Notes: a model not told the origin generated them from the letters alone. A stretch of 64,000 nucleotides of DNA from Brachionus manjavacas (GCA_019054805.1 JAHQIY010000008.1:1163501-1227500); one strand, 5' to 3'. Positions 1-14,493 are shown, numbered from the stretch's first letter. Made by a program: numbers and translations.

Positions 1-2003
1 GAGAGTATCAAGCCTTTTTAATTTTAATTTTAATTTATAAAAAAATTTAAATGTTTAAACTTTTGATGAAAAATAAAATTTTATAAAAAAATTTTGTCTT
101 CAAATTGAAAAAAATTTTTTGAAATTTTTTATTATTAATCATAAAAAAAGAAATTTTTCTGGTCTATCGATAAATAATTTTCAAACTAAATCAAAATTTT
201 AATTTATTTTCAAACATGCCTCTTGAGACTAATACTTTAAGACTTATGGTAAATATTTTCTAACATGAAATTTAAAAAATATCGCTTGCATGCAAACATC
301 AAGTTTGTCGATATTTATAAAGCATTGGGATTTAATTATTTAATAATTCATATGCAAATTTCTTTAAAGAAAATTAATCAAATTTTGATTTATCATTGCG
401 GCAAAATATTTTAATTCATTTGCGTCAAGTTTTTTTCATTTAGGCAACTTATGCTCAATATTTTTAATAAAATCAAAAGCTTTTATTTTTGGAAATTTTC
501 TTCATTTGAAAAGCATAATAAAATGAAATAGATTAATTTTTGCTTAAATTGAAAATTGGCACTAAAAATTTTTTCGATGATTGTTTTAAAACTGAATTAT
601 AAGGCAAGAATTTAAATTTTTTTGGAAACAAGAATGATTTGAATTTTTCTGTATCAGCTTTACTAAGCAATTTTAAACAAACAGTTTTCTTTTTATTTGA
701 ATCAAAAACTTTTATTCGAAATTATCAAAGAGTTTTCATTTTTTCAGGTAGCTTTGGTAATATAAAGAAAAATAACAAATTTTCAAAATTAAATTAATCC
801 TCAATATAAAAAAGTCTTTAAAATTTTTAAAATTCAAAAAGTTTAAGCCTAAAAAATCTACTTTTATTATTTTATTTATTTTCTAGATTAACAAGCATTG
901 TCAAAAATAATTAAAATTGCCTTATAAAAAAAAAACAAAAAGAAAAAAGTTCTAAACAAAATTTTGAAATTTAACACAAAAATATCTAGAAAGTCATATT
1001 TTAATGGAAAACAAAAGAATAAAAAATCGTTGATTTTGTGACATCAAATTCGATATATTTTTTTTTTTGCAAATTGAATAAATTTTTTTTCAAAAATATT
1101 CCATTGATGAGCAATTGTAATGTCTTCTTCATTTTCGTATATTTAGGTTTTGTGAAGTTCAGTAGAAATGAACAGAACAAAATGTTAAAAAATTGAATAA
1201 CTTTTTTTCTATCGGTTTAAAACAAGTTCTGTGAATACAAATAAGTGCCACATTCTAAGTTGCATCATCAGTAAAAGTATGCTGATGATGAGCAGAATCT
1301 CTGTAAAATGCACAACGCTCGATTATATTAAAATTTAATTACTGCTAAACTCTTCAAATTTAGCAGACCTTGGTTTTTGATGCAACTTTGAAATTTGCAC
1401 TATGTTGCATTTATAGAACTAAGTTTAAACCTTCAGAAAAAAAGTAATTCAATTTTTTGAATTTTCTTCTGTTCTTTTTATCAATTTGAATTTCACTAAA
1501 CCGTATAATTAGTAAAACTAAATGAGTCATTAATTTTTTGTAAAGCACTTTCCATATTATTATAAGTTTCATTTTTTCCATAGATTTTTCCTTTACCGCG
1601 TGTTTTTTTTTGTAGTTCAAGTTCGATTTCTGAGGCGTCGCTTATGTTGCATCGAAATTTTCTAATGCATTTCTCAAAACCAAACTAGAACATGAAACTG
1701 TTGTCTTTGTCAAAATTTTTAAAAATTAAGTTTTGTATTTCAAATTTTAATTAATTTAAAATATGTCAAATTTCTTATCATTGTAAAGAAAAAAAAAAAT
1801 TTTAATTGATAAGTCGTATCAATAAATACAATGGCATGTAATTATTAATTATTCTATTAATATTGAAATAAAAAACAAAATTACTTTACTAAGGAACAAA
1901 TGTTTTTTTATTTCTATTATAAAAAAAAAGGTATATAAATAAAAAAAGTAATACAATTTTGTCAAATTAGAACAAAACAATTAAACATAGACAAAAATAA
2001 AAT
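1..2003. other. AT-rich intergenic DNA, no gene seen
   Basis: No open frame with recognisable protein content is visible on either strand. The only local structure I note is a 9-bp stem around 1264-1290 (CATCATCAG ... CTGATGATG) and two nearby TTGCATC motifs (about 1260 and 1644), which could be the faded ends of a MITE. Confidence 0.5.
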
Positions 2004-2266
2004 TCAATTTACTTTTTTTTTTTTGATCCAACTGGTCTACCGCGTTTTTTTTTTAACTTGGGGCTGTGGAGTACCTATTGGGGTCTCTTCAAGACGAATT
2101 TTTTTGATATTGGTCCTTGTACAGGCGGATCGTCCGAATCTGATTCTTCATTTACGCTGATACCCAAATCATTTAGATTTTGAAATTCATTTAGCTGACG
2201 AGTTAAGGCATTGGTTGTAGCTTTAGAGCAACCTGGACGACGCTTTCTTTCAAGTGGAATGATCAT
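2004..2266 (-). pseudogene. C-terminal relic of a MULE-type transposase with AT-hook
   Basis: The minus strand reads an Arg/Lys-rich start (ERKRRPGCSKATTNALTRQ), an acidic linker (NEESDSDDPP), a stop near 2075, and then in a neighbouring frame the AT-hook-like KKRGRPVGSKKKK just before a stop at 2004. A basic stretch followed by an acidic tail is also the C-terminal layout of the MULE transposase at 5825-7642, so I read this as the tail of a related element. The frame change falls in a run of A residues, so it could be a real indel or a sequencing error. No terminal repeats were found around it. The assignment rests on composition and layout, not on a catalytic motif. Confidence 0.45.
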
Positions 2267-2639
2267 CGCTAATTCTTTAATATGACAAAATTCTTAAAAT
2301 AAAATTTATTAAAAGTTTTAGAGGATTGTTAGGTGAATAAAACCTTACTTAGCCGAGAACAGACTGCAATCACATAAGTTGTTTGGAATTCGATAAAAGA
2401 TATTTTTTTGAATAGTAAATATTGTCTTTTTATTTTATTTGTTAACTGTACCGAGCTAAAGCTCATTCAGAATAAAAATAAAAAATAAAGTTAAGTAAAA
2501 TTAAAAATTAAAAAAGTTAAGTAAAATGAAATCAAAAAATAAAAATAAAAATATGAATAAAGTTTGTAAGAGTTAATAACCTGGAATAAAAAATAGATAT
2601 ATGATAATGAGAGTTTTAGGTCATTCAGGTTTACATAGT

Positions 2640-3585
2640 TTAGGTTTCAGGAAAAAAAGAGGAAATTGTAAGGTAGCAATTACACAATGGAGTTGGGTAT
2701 TCAATATATCTCGATTCGAAACCTTCTTTGTATTCCTCCACCATTCTGACAATCAATGGAATAGAATGACTCAGTCCTGTCCCAACATATCTCTCACTCA
2801 ACTCAAGAAGTCGATTCGAGACTGTCAGTAATTTAAGTTTATTAAAAGCTTCATGATGCACGATGTTGGAGGGAGTATCATCTTTTAACTTAAGGATAGA
2901 TCTGACTGCTGTATTCTGAATTGCTTGTAGTTTTTTTGAAATTATTTTCTGAAAATGAATTCAAGCAAGGAAAAGAATAGTCTGAAATTGATCCGACTAA
3001 ACATTTATATAAATTTCTTAGTGTGTTTTGAGTAATATTTTGTTTGACAATATCTTAATAATATTTAGCCTTTTGTTGCAGCGTTCTTTAATTCTTTAAT
3101 TTCGTTTCTTAACGCCAATAATCGTTTCTTTAATTGGCGTTAAGGTCCCCCTACAAAATGTAGTTTCTACAGTTCCTTTTTATTGTTTTAAACAGCTCAA
3201 AATTAAGTAATTTGTTGGGTGGATTGTATAGACTAAACGCAGATATTTCATAACTCTTTCCAAGATTTAGTTTAATACAAAGCAGTTCACAATTAGAGTG
3301 CTCATAAGAAAAGTCTTGTAAAAAATCAATTCCTTCTTTAATCAAAATAGCTACTCCTCCTCAATATCTATTGCGTGGTTTAGTTATTGAGTGATAGTTT
3401 TTAAAGTCTAAATAAATATTTGATTCACTCAAATCAATTTTTATTTCATTGAGCAAAACAATGTCGGGAAAGTTCTGGACCAAAAAATTTTCCAAAAGTT
3501 TAGTCTTACTGGGAAGATGAAAACAATTCCAGTGTTTATCTACTAACCTTTTTTTCATAAGAGAGTTTTTTTTTGAAACGATCAT
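2640..3585 (-). pseudogene. LINE ORF2 remnant: endonuclease joined to RT C-terminus
   Basis: The endonuclease part starts near 3585. It contains LVDKHWNCFHLPSKTK and PDIVLLNEIKIDL (the catalytic Glu is kept), then GGVAILIKEGIDFLQDF and the GDLNAN motif near 3130. In-frame stops occur just before GGVAIL (about 3363) and around GDLNAN. The C-terminal part reads LRNLYKCLVGSISDYSFPC, LQAIQNTAVRSILKLKDDTP and NRLLELSERYVGTGLSHSIP, with a frame break in an A-run near 2935. This is the usual C-terminus of CR1/jockey-like RTs. The YxDD-bearing core between the two parts is absent. Confidence 0.75.
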
Positions 3586-3603
3586 TCTAAGTTTTATTCT
3601 ATA

Positions 3604-4690
3604 TTGTTTGAACTAGTTTGTTGTTCAATTCCTGTGTTCGTTCTAAATTTTTTAGATTGTTCAGTTCCTTGTAGAAAGCTTCTCGTTGAACTCATTGCTT
3701 CTGACTCGAAAGGATTATCGTCATCATTTTCTGTGTCCGATTTCTCTTCATTTGAATCATCTTTGTTGGGCTCGGATTCAGATGGTCTCTTGGTTTGGAT
3801 TTTCGTTTGAATAAAATGTTTTGTTTTGTCAGTTTTTTTTTGCTTGGACCAGTGTTAAAATGTCTTTAGTGTAAGATTTTTGCACATCACGAAGATGATC
3901 TTCTAAAATAGGCGTTTTAAGGATTAGACATCCTGTAGGATGGATTAATTTTGAATCATTGCTATTGTTGGAATCTAGCTGATATACTGGTGTGTTTGGC
4001 TTACTAATTTCTTCAGAATCGATTTGATTTGTTCATGGATTGATTGGATTTCTTCTTGTTCCACAAAAAGTTCACTATAGTCAACTTTTTTTCTCTCAAG
4101 AGATTAAAATTTTTCGGCAATCGAGCATTTTTGAGTCATGTGGCCTTTTTGCTTACACCTTTCACATGTTGAATCTTTGACTGGGCATTTTGCTATATTA
4201 TGTCCTTCTTCATCACAAAAGTAGCTTTTTTGTTTTTGTCCAACGATTGTAACAACACATTTTAGACCGTACATGATTGTTGGACCAGACAAGCTTCTAA
4301 TAATGTTGTTTACTTCATTTGGATAAGAAATTCTAATTCTTCTTACACCATTTTTTCTCTCAGGCCTGTCTTTGTTCTTTTCCTCTGAAATTTGTTCTAT
4401 TTTCAGTCCATCAATACGAACCGCGTTGAAAAAGTTTTTCAGAAGATTGTTATCGAAATCTGTAGGCAAGAAAAGAAATCTAAAGGTACAATTTCTTCTA
4501 AGACCCGGGATTTTATTCGCATCTTCAAGCTTAAAAATTGTGCCAATTTAAAAAATTTCTTCGACATAAGATGAGTTTTTGAATTCGATAATCCATATCT
4601 TATTCGACGAAAAGTTGTAAATTGACGTGATTGCGTCATTCTCGACTTGATTAAGGGTGACATCAAGAGAGTCAAATAAAATTTTGTGGG
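3604..4690 (-). pseudogene. LINE ORF1 (gag-like) with zinc knuckles, frameshifted
   Basis: The best frame (4469-4104) reads through PTDFDNNLLKNFFNAVRIDG and ends with two CCHC-type knuckles. The second is intact (CERCKQKGHMTQKC, CX2CX4HX4C). The first has Ser in place of its first Cys (SYFCDEEGHNIAKC). Upstream sequence to about 4690 continues in another frame (LDVTLNQVENDAITSIYNFS), and downstream to 3604 in further frames (EISKPNTPVYQLD, then SESEPNKDDSNEE), so at least three frame breaks exist. ORF1 proteins of this class bind element RNA. This copy cannot make an intact one. Confidence 0.7.
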
Positions 4691-4699
4691 TGTCTGGTT

Positions 4700-5440
4700 A
4701 ATCTTACTTTTTAAGGTTTAGTTTGACCGAATTTTTAAAAATCCAGCGTCTATTTAGGTTAGGATTGGTTAGCGACATTGCTAACACACAAATTTTAACA
4801 ATTTTGTGTATCACGTGATGACGCTATTAATTAAATTTGATTTTTCAAATTTGCTAAGCCAAACGACAAGATTGAAATAAATAAATAAAATTTATTTTAA
4901 AAATATTGTCAAGCTCAATAATTTCCTTTATGTATAACACCAATAAACTCATCTTGTCGGAATCAGCTTTAGAAGGTCTTAAATTAATTTTTGAAATAAA
5001 AACTTTTTTTAGATATATATTTATTTCAATTAGATCAAATTAGCTATCAAAGAAATAAAATAGTTACTAACTAAATCATATTTGACATTATTTTATTTAA
5101 TTGTACTAACAAAAAATAATTGACACTAACATCAGTATTTTCGTTCTAGAAAATGTTATTTTCGTTTATTTAATATGTTTTACGCGAAATACAATATCCT
5201 TAATTACGTGAATATTGAAAATGCTAAAATTAGATTTGCATGTTTGATTATTTTTAAATGATAATTAAATGATCTTGCTGTGAAAAAAAAATTAGAATAT
5301 ATATGTATAAATTTCTTATTAAAAAATTGCTGATAAAAAAGACTACCTTTCTTTACATTTTTACTAGCTTATTTAATTTATTTTTATTCGATCTTTTTTT
5401 ATAAACTCTATTTTGAATTTCATTTTATTTTTTTTTTTTC
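4700..5440. other. AT-rich spacer, nothing recognised
   Basis: No protein-like frame, RNA gene or clear repeat could be read between the LINE start and the LINE tail that hosts the MULE. Confidence 0.4.
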
Positions 5441-5509
5441 AATTTATTCTGAAGGAGCTCTTGCTCGATGAGCGATAATATTTTAATACCTCAAAATTAG
5501 TTAAAAATT

Positions 5510-5546
5510 ACCACAAAAATAGTAAAACATACCACAAATTTAATAA
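5510..5546 (+). repeat. MULE left terminal inverted repeat (core)
   Basis: 36 of 37 positions match the reverse complement of 7865-7901. The left end carries about 24 extra bases outside this core compared with the right, including a second ACC-CAAAA-TAG-like unit, which suggests a small local duplication. Confidence 0.85.
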
Positions 5547-5824
5547 AATTATCAAATTTACAGTATTTTTATCTTAATTTTAATTATTTATCCTCAATAT
5601 AATTAAAAATAATACAAATTTAGTTTTTTTACCATTTTATTAATAGATTTACCAAAAAATTCATTTAAGTTACACAAAAATAATTATTGTTTGTTTCAAA
5701 ATTCCACCAAAAAAATTATTGTTTGCATTTATTAATACAGTAGAAATATTTCTTTTTTTTTCATAGGCATATTACATTTTTTGCAAATATTTTCAGAGTT
5801 TGAGAGACTAGAAGTTGATTTATT

Positions 5825-7642
5825 TTAGCTTGTTGTTGGTACATCTGAGCTTGTTGTTGGTATATTATTACGAATCCTTTTATTCGGTTGTGTAATTTCT
5901 TCTTCGATACCATTTTCTTCATCATTAGTTTCTTCTTCATCACTAGCTAAATCTGAAGGTTGGTATTGTAGGCTTTTTAAAGTTTTTTTTGCAGCCCCTC
6001 TCTTTCTTTTGTTGCATATTGGTTGATCCATAAAAATGCTATTGAAATTGACCAATTTGAGACGATACGCAATTGCAATTGTATTATAGCATTTGTAGTT
6101 TTTTAACCAATCAATACAAGTTGTGTTTTTCCAATTTTGTTGATTTAATTTAATCAAACGAATACTAAAAACATCATTGATCATTTGGTTGAAATTGTCC
6201 CAAGGTTTTTCATCTAAGCGTTGTAAAAATTGTTTGCAGTCGTCACGTGACAAATTTTTTGAATTTTTGTCTTTACCACTTTTAACCATGTAAAATTCGC
6301 CAAGATGTTGTATTGTTTTTTTTTGACGTTCCATTTGTAAGCTTCTAATAGATCATTTTTATCAATAATTGGCTCTGTGTGAAATTTTTTGTGATTTAAA
6401 TTTTCGAACTCGTTTGAAATGTTGGTAACTTGGTTGATTGTTGAAATTGTTTACGATCGTTGTTGGGACCAATATTCGACTAAATTCGAACGACATTCAT
6501 TCAAAAATTCAATGATTCCTAATCTTTTATTTTGAAGAGCTTGCTTGATCTTATCGTGACTAGATTCAAGACCGTTGCTCGTTGACGGAAAACATATATC
6601 TTTAATATATCCTTCATACCATCCGTTGTCCTTTTCGATCCAAGTTACGAAAATATATTCGACAAAATCATCAATTGATTTGTTTTTTTTCGCGAGCCAT
6701 TTTTTTCTGAATAAATCCGTTGCGAGATGAAACAAATCGTTGCGAAAAATTTTTTGAATATTTACTATTTCTTCTCTCAGCTCTTTTCGTACTGGTTCCA
6801 CAAAAACTAACAATCGTTTATCTATTCGTCTTATTACGTGCGCCCAACAATTTACTCTTTTTGTTAAATTCAAAACTTTTTTAAATCCGAGCGTTAGGCA
6901 TGGCATCAGCGCTATCAGCGACTAAGATTGATGGACTGATTGAATGACCGTATACTCTGAAACATGCTGATTTGATAGCTCTAAAAAAAAAGCGAAGTCG
7001 AAATTGTTTTCAGAAGAACATAACGCAATGCCGAATGGATGAAAATTTTTATTTTTGTCCGTTGTTCCACCTGTTATCACTGGGAATCCACCGTAGATTA
7101 ATTTATACGTTGCATCCGATAATATATACTTTGAATCAATTGATAGTTTTAACAATCGTTTAGTTGTTAGTAAGACTCTAAATTTTTGATCTGGAAATGC
7201 TTGTAATTCGTATTCACCGACAAAAACTTTATCCTCTTCGTCAGGAATTTCATTGTATTGTTCACACCACCTTTTCAGATCGTTCATTGTTGGTTGATTA
7301 GTGACTTTTTTTGCTTTTCGAATCGTTTTTAAAAAATTGTTTAGTTTTGTTTTTTGAGGTGGTTGAAATCCATTTTTGAGTAGATTTTTTAAAATACCTT
7401 CTGGTTTGATACCCAAATTTGTTCTTGAATATCAAATTGTTACCATTGATGTTACCTTCTTTTATTTGTTTTACAATTTGGTCATATTCTTGGAATGGTT
7501 GATATAGCTCGTAAGTAATTGCTTTGCCACGTTTTTTTTGATTTTGTGGTTTTAACACGTCGTCCCAATCTTGATCAGTGTCATCTAAAGATTGGTCTAC
7601 TGGATCTTCTAAAATGCTTTCTTTTGACTGTGTTTCAGACAT
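5825..7642 (-). pseudogene. MULE transposase, frameshifted
   Basis: Starting at 7642 (MSETQSKESILEDP), the frame runs through GKAITYELYQPFQEYDQIV, shifts near 7415, and continues through the MULE DDE core: LSDATYKLIYGGFPVITGG (first Asp), HPFGIALCSSENNFDFAFF, then after another shift VADSADAMP (second Asp) and NCWAHVIRRIDK (the W/C-x2-H motif). A further segment (5825-6334) carries a degraded SWIM-like finger, TTCIDWLKNYKCYNTI, where CxC...CxH would be expected. It is followed by the basic KRKRGAAKK and an acidic tail. At least three frame breaks (about 7415, 6910, 6340-6450) make it non-functional. The family is clear from order and motifs. Confidence 0.8.
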
Positions 7643-7864
7643 TTTTGAATGAAAAAAACTTTCATTTTACTGGTTTAAATAGTATAAGAGTTAACTGTCG
7701 CTTATCAAGTTGATTGAATTTTTTTTACTTAATTAGTGGAGTTTTAATCGAATATAAGGGCATTTTAATTAAAAATATTGTTTGATCAAGATATTGTAGT
7801 ATTTTTATTAAATTAATGGAAAAAAATTAAAATGTGTGAATTAATTTCTAAATTTGTGGTTGTA

Positions 7865-7901
7865 TTATTAAATTTGTGGTATGTTTTACTATTTTTATGG
7901 T
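7865..7901 (-). repeat. MULE right terminal inverted repeat (core)
   Basis: Reverse-complement partner of 5510-5546 with one mismatch (ATGG here, GTGG on the other arm). The outer end reaches the target duplication at 7919. Confidence 0.85.
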
Positions 7902-8159
7902 TATAGTTTACTAACGTCCTTGCTCGATACAGAAATCAAATAATAAATATAACCTGGAAAAAATAAGATAAAGACAAAAGTGATGACCAAATGGATGATT
8001 CGTTTTAAAATATTTTTTAACGATGATGAAGATGATGTCCCAGAAAATAATGAAGAAACTGTTGAAATGGCTAACAATGTTTTGGTTGAACAAACAAATA
8101 ATATTGGGACATTTGCTCAAGTATTCGTGATGATGTTGTTATTTGTTTATTTATTTATT

Positions 8160-8191
8160 TTCTGTACCGAGCTAGGGCTCCTTCAGAATAA
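8160..8191 (-). repeat. LINE 3'-terminal hairpin and tail (minus orientation)
   Basis: In the minus sense it reads TTCTGAAGGAGCCCTAGCTC and then GGTACAGAAAATAAATAAAT. It is the same 3' end as the LINE at 2446. The GAGC/GCTC arms are compensated in this copy, so base pairing appears to be kept although the sequence differs. No RT coding is readable next to it, so this is a short 5'-truncated copy. Confidence 0.65.
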
Positions 8192-8394
8192 AGAAAAAAA
8201 AAACAAAATTAAAGAAAAAAAATTAAAATTAAAGTTAATAAAATGAGATAAAAAAAAATCAAAATAAAGTAAATAAGCTAAAAAAAATGAAAGCTAAGAA
8301 GAACAATTGAAGCAATTGTTTCTGTTAAAAATGAAAGCTATATTGTAGATAGATAAAAGAGAGGTCGACCGCCAAACAACAAAACAAATGATCA

Positions 8395-8545
8395 ATTGAT
8401 AGTTTCAAATTGCTGATCTTTTTTTTTCCTTTTTTTTTTTTATCTTTTTTCATGTAATTTTATTATTATAAAAAAGCTACAACAAAACGAGTTTGCGGAG
8501 GCGGCCGACATCAGAGGTCGCCTATGGTAGCTCGTTGCACATAAT
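8395..8545 (-). repeat. 3' end of a second LINE family
   Basis: On the minus strand, CTACCATAGGCGACCTC, CTCCGCAA and TTGTAGC are followed by a TTATAATAATAA tail. The same blocks in the same order occur at about 59805-59885 (plus), directly after the last codons of a LINE ORF, which identifies this as a LINE 3' UTR. The stretch is noticeably more GC-rich than its surroundings. Confidence 0.6.
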
Positions 8546-8549
8546 GAGA

Positions 8550-9416
8550 TAAAACACTGATAGAAATATACAATAAAAATTTCAGGGTTAAAAAAGTAAA
8601 TTAATTTTTACAAGAATTTTCTTATTTCTTTTATCAAAAAAAATTATATTATTTCATTTGTTTTTTTTATATTAGAAAAAAAAAATTTTATAGCAATTTT
8701 TTATTGTAGCATTGTATTTAAATATTATAGCACGACATTAAAACTCAAAATTTTAACTTTACATGCATGAATTATGTCCGAAGAACATTTTTTGTGTTTC
8801 AAATTTTGAAACAATTGAAAAAATAGAAAAATATATTTTTATTATTTTTTACATATTTTATGCGGCATTTATACCAAAATTTTGGCATTAACTGCAGCAT
8901 TTTTAGTCGCAGCGTATCTGGAAAAAAAAGTGGGTTAAATGCATGCATTAAAATCCAGAATTCTGAAAATAAATGGCGCATTAGGGGGCAAGGCATTACG
9001 GTAAGTTTACAAATTTAATATTTAAAAAATTGATGAAAAATACCTTTTTTTTAAAGCAAAAACTAAAAATTTTGATTTGAAATTTAAATTTGATCTTAGA
9101 CTTCAATTTGCCTAAGTTTCCAGATGTTAAGTATGTGTGACTTTTTTGTCAATTTCAAAATAAAAGTTAATGTTGATTAATTATTTTGAAAGTTAAATAT
9201 TAGAAGGAAATTTCAAGTCCTAATTTTGTTCGTTAAGAATTTAAGGTAACATTAATAAATTTTAATAAATATTTTTGTTTTTTAATTTTTAAACTTTTTT
9301 TAGCTTTGGGTAAAAAAGATAATACAATTTTTTGGTTTCAAATTATTTCTTCTGAAAAAAAAGTTTATTAATACTGCTTTATAATTTTATTTAGATAATT
9401 TCTAATGAAAAAAAAA
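8550..9416. other. AT-rich spacer downstream of amylase, nothing recognised
   Basis: No coding or repeat signal that I can support. This is the 3' flank of the amylase gene. Confidence 0.4.
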
Positions 9417-12405
<2,989 letters not shown>

Positions 12406-13354
12406 CTTTTAGAATTTCTTCAATTGAATTAAACTTGAATTCGAATTTTTGAGCTTTAAATAGATAAATTTAACGAAACCAAAGTCATGATTTGCTTTTA
12501 GTCAAATATTTATTTTCCAAAAAGAGAATTAAAAGTGTTCATCTTAATCATCTGAATGTTTTGTAATCAACTAAACAATTCTAGCAAAATGACTTTAGTA
12601 GACTAAATATTAAATTACAATAATTCTGATATGATAATGCTTTGTTAGCTAAAAGAGAAGATTATTTTTCTTTTCGAAGTTGAAAAGTTTCTTTAATTTT
12701 TTTAAATGAAAAAAAAATATTTGCTCTCATGTCTTTGCTTTTTTACTCTAATATTAACTGTTTTTATTTTAAATTCCTTTAATGACATTCAAATTTAGAT
12801 TTTTACTTATTAAATATTGATAGAAAAATTATTTTTTACCAATTGAATTAATTTCTAAATGCTAGATTAAAAAAAATCATCTTGAGAACGATATTTCTGA
12901 AAATGTATGCATTTGATGTTTTTACATCATTTATTAAAAAAAAAGACTCACAAAAAATTGTCTTTTAATATGGATCTACATTGATTTGCTTATTATGTAA
13001 GTCCATTTATATATTCTAGTGTTGTTGTTCACAAGACCAATTTCCTCTAACGATGTGACGAAATCAAAATTGAAAAATTCTTAATCAAAGAGGTATGCAG
13101 GATCTTTCAAGATTTTTGCCCGATATGATGCCCTAATTGCCTGTGCCTGAAAATTTGCAATTTTGATAATTTTTTACTAAGAATTTACTGGAAAAAAATC
13201 AGATATAGGCAAATGTGGCGCGACCAAGTTTTTGAATTATAAAAGGACCATATGATTAAAAAAACAAACAGATTAGTTTTTATATAATTTTTATTAATAA
13301 AAGAGAAAATTTTCAAAAAAATTGTTGAAGAAATCTTTTTAATATAAAATTAAG
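12406..13354. other. Upstream flank of amylase, no gene recognised
   Basis: Nothing supportable. A short minus-strand stretch around 13010-13160 (QAIRASYRAKILKDPAYLFD) looks protein-like but I could not assign it. It may belong to the transposase relic that follows. Confidence 0.35.
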
Positions 13355-13644
13355 TCATTTCTTTACTCGAGTCGGATTATTTTGAATATCTGATGCCTTT
13401 GAAATTGATCGTTTTATTTTAGTTTCAGTGTTAATTTTCGAATTATCACCCTCTTCATCACTGTCATTTAAAATCGGAACTAAGATATTCTATAACCAGG
13501 TTTTGGTTTACTTGCTATATCGTAAATACCTACACCCATAAAATAAATTAATGCTATTACATGACTACAGCACCCTAGAGTCTTTTTGCCTATTTTACAG
13601 CTACAAACCCATGAAATATCAGTTAAACTTTTTGAGAGAGGCAT
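13355..13644 (-). pseudogene. Transposase C-terminus with SWIM zinc finger, frameshifted
   Basis: From 13644 the minus strand reads MPLSKSLTDISWVCSCKIGK and then KTLGCCSHVIALIYFMG. This is a complete SWIM signature (CxC, spacer, CxH) of the type found at the C-terminus of DDE_Tnp_4-like invertebrate transposases. After GYRIS the frame shifts by one and continues with VPILNDSDEEGDNSK to RVKK and a stop at 13355. The matching catalytic segment lies at 14654-14935 on the same strand. About 1 kb with other repeats now separates the two. Confidence 0.65.
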
Positions 13645-13939
13645 GACATTATAAATACTTTATGTATTACGCTGGTTGAATCATCTTCCGTAATCAAATT
13701 TTCATAAGCTAAAAATAGATTCTCTTCATTAAATTCGAAATGCTCTGCCAATTATCTGTACGCTTGTTCTAGCTGATATGAGTTTCAAACGTTTTATTGA
13801 TTAAAAATTATTGATTTGAGAATTAAATCTAATTGTACAATAATTGTTATTAAAACATAAAGTAAGAATTGTCAGACATATCGTAAATTGCTACAAAAAT
13901 ATAAATTATAAATTATAAACTAGTTATATGATTAAGCAA

Positions 13940-14110
13940 GATAGAGACTAGCTCTCGCGTTTTGGCTGTTGGAATCGTTGCGAAGTTTTCGAAGGAACTT
14001 CTGTAAGAAGCTGTTGCGATAAGCAGACTTGTTTGCTTTTCTTGTTTGGAAAGGGAAACGTGCGTTCAAGCGAAGGTTGCGTGGTTGACATGACGTGATG
14101 GGATTGTTTG
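13940..14110. other. GC-richer island of unknown origin
   Basis: A patch with markedly higher G+C than its neighbours lies between the two parts of the SWIM/DDE transposase. The minus strand offers short coding-like stretches (MSTTQPSLERTFPFQTRK; RNSFLQKFLRKLRNDSN) but no full frame and no family I recognise. Confidence 0.3.
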
Positions 14111-14280
14111 GTTTGTTTGATATCTTCTAAAAGTAATTTTTTTTCTAATAATCTCTACGTCCAATTTTGGAAATCCTTTTAATTGAAAATTCTCAATTTT
14201 AACGAATGAAGTCTGACTATTAGAGGTATTGCCAATATTTTTTTAAATACAATTTCAACTAATTTTTCAACTGTATGACT

Positions 14281-14493
14281 ATTCGATTATTCGATTATTC
14301 AGCTTTTCGGAGAAATAATTCAGAATAAATTTATTAAAATCTCTCTTTGCGTCTAATTAGCCGGATTCCCTAAACCGGGGCTGCGCCCCAGACCCCATTC
14401 AATCCCCAGTTTGTTTAAACAAAATTCTACCGGAAATTATTTGAAAATTTAACAATCAATTAATAGTTGAATAATCGAATAATCGAATAATTG
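14281..14493. repeat. Inverted-repeat element with repeated ATTATTCG ends
   Basis: The left arm near 14281-14303 (ATTCGATTATTCGATTATTC) pairs with 14471-14493. The interior has a compact GC-rich block (14370-14405) with the self-complementary GGGGCTGCGCCCC followed by AGACCCC. This looks like a small non-autonomous element inserted in the transposase relic. No clear target duplication was found. Confidence 0.5.

Larger units (their letters stand above)
2446..4690 (-). mobile_element. Non-LTR retrotransposon (CR1/jockey-like LINE), internally deleted
   Basis: Read on the minus strand, the element runs from a gag-like ORF1 (about 4690-3604) through an APE-type endonuclease (3585-3114) straight into the last part of a reverse transcriptase ORF (about 3010-2640). 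It ends in an A/T-rich 3' tail with a hairpin near 2446-2474. The catalytic RT core is missing, so a large internal deletion joins endonuclease to RT tail near 3010-3100. Stops and frameshifts are present throughout. The 3' hairpin (CTGAA..GAGCT..AGCTCGGTACAG in element sense) recurs at four other places in this window, which marks a shared family 3' end. Confidence 0.8.
5470..7918 (-). mobile_element. Mutator-like (MULE) DNA transposon with TIRs and 9-10 bp target duplication
   Basis: The element is about 2.45 kb. It is bounded by a direct repeat CTTGCTCGAT (5460-5469 and 7919-7928), the 9-10 bp target duplication typical of Mutator-like elements. Near both ends lies a 37-bp inverted repeat, 5510-5546 and 7865-7901, with one mismatch, built around TAGTAAAACATACCACAAAT. 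The extreme ends both start GA(C/G). Subterminal ACCACAAA-type motifs recur for about 200 bp inside the left end. The interior encodes a decayed transposase on the minus strand. The insertion site is the 3' hairpin of a LINE. Both the ends and the duplication were read directly from the sequence. Confidence 0.85.
5447..7936 (+). repeat. LINE 3'-terminal hairpin split by the MULE insertion
   Basis: Joining 5447-5469 to 7929-7936 restores CTGAAGGAGCTCTTGCTCG ATACAGA followed by an A-rich tail. This is the same 3' end seen at 2446-2474 (-), 8160-8191 (-), 52423-52447 (+) and 52564-52592 (+). In each copy GAGC/GCTC arms can pair. Confidence 0.7.

Noticed and set aside
7980..8246. 88-codon plus-strand frame next to the MULE
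   Set aside because: The first half (DDEDDVPENNEETVEMANN) is acidic and may be a transposase tail, but the second half is only the LINE 3' end and its A-rich tail. Too little to call.
8480..8545. Possible tRNA or tRNA-derived SINE because of GGTAGCTCG
   Set aside because: No cloverleaf can be drawn, and the block matches a LINE 3' UTR copy at 59805-59885.
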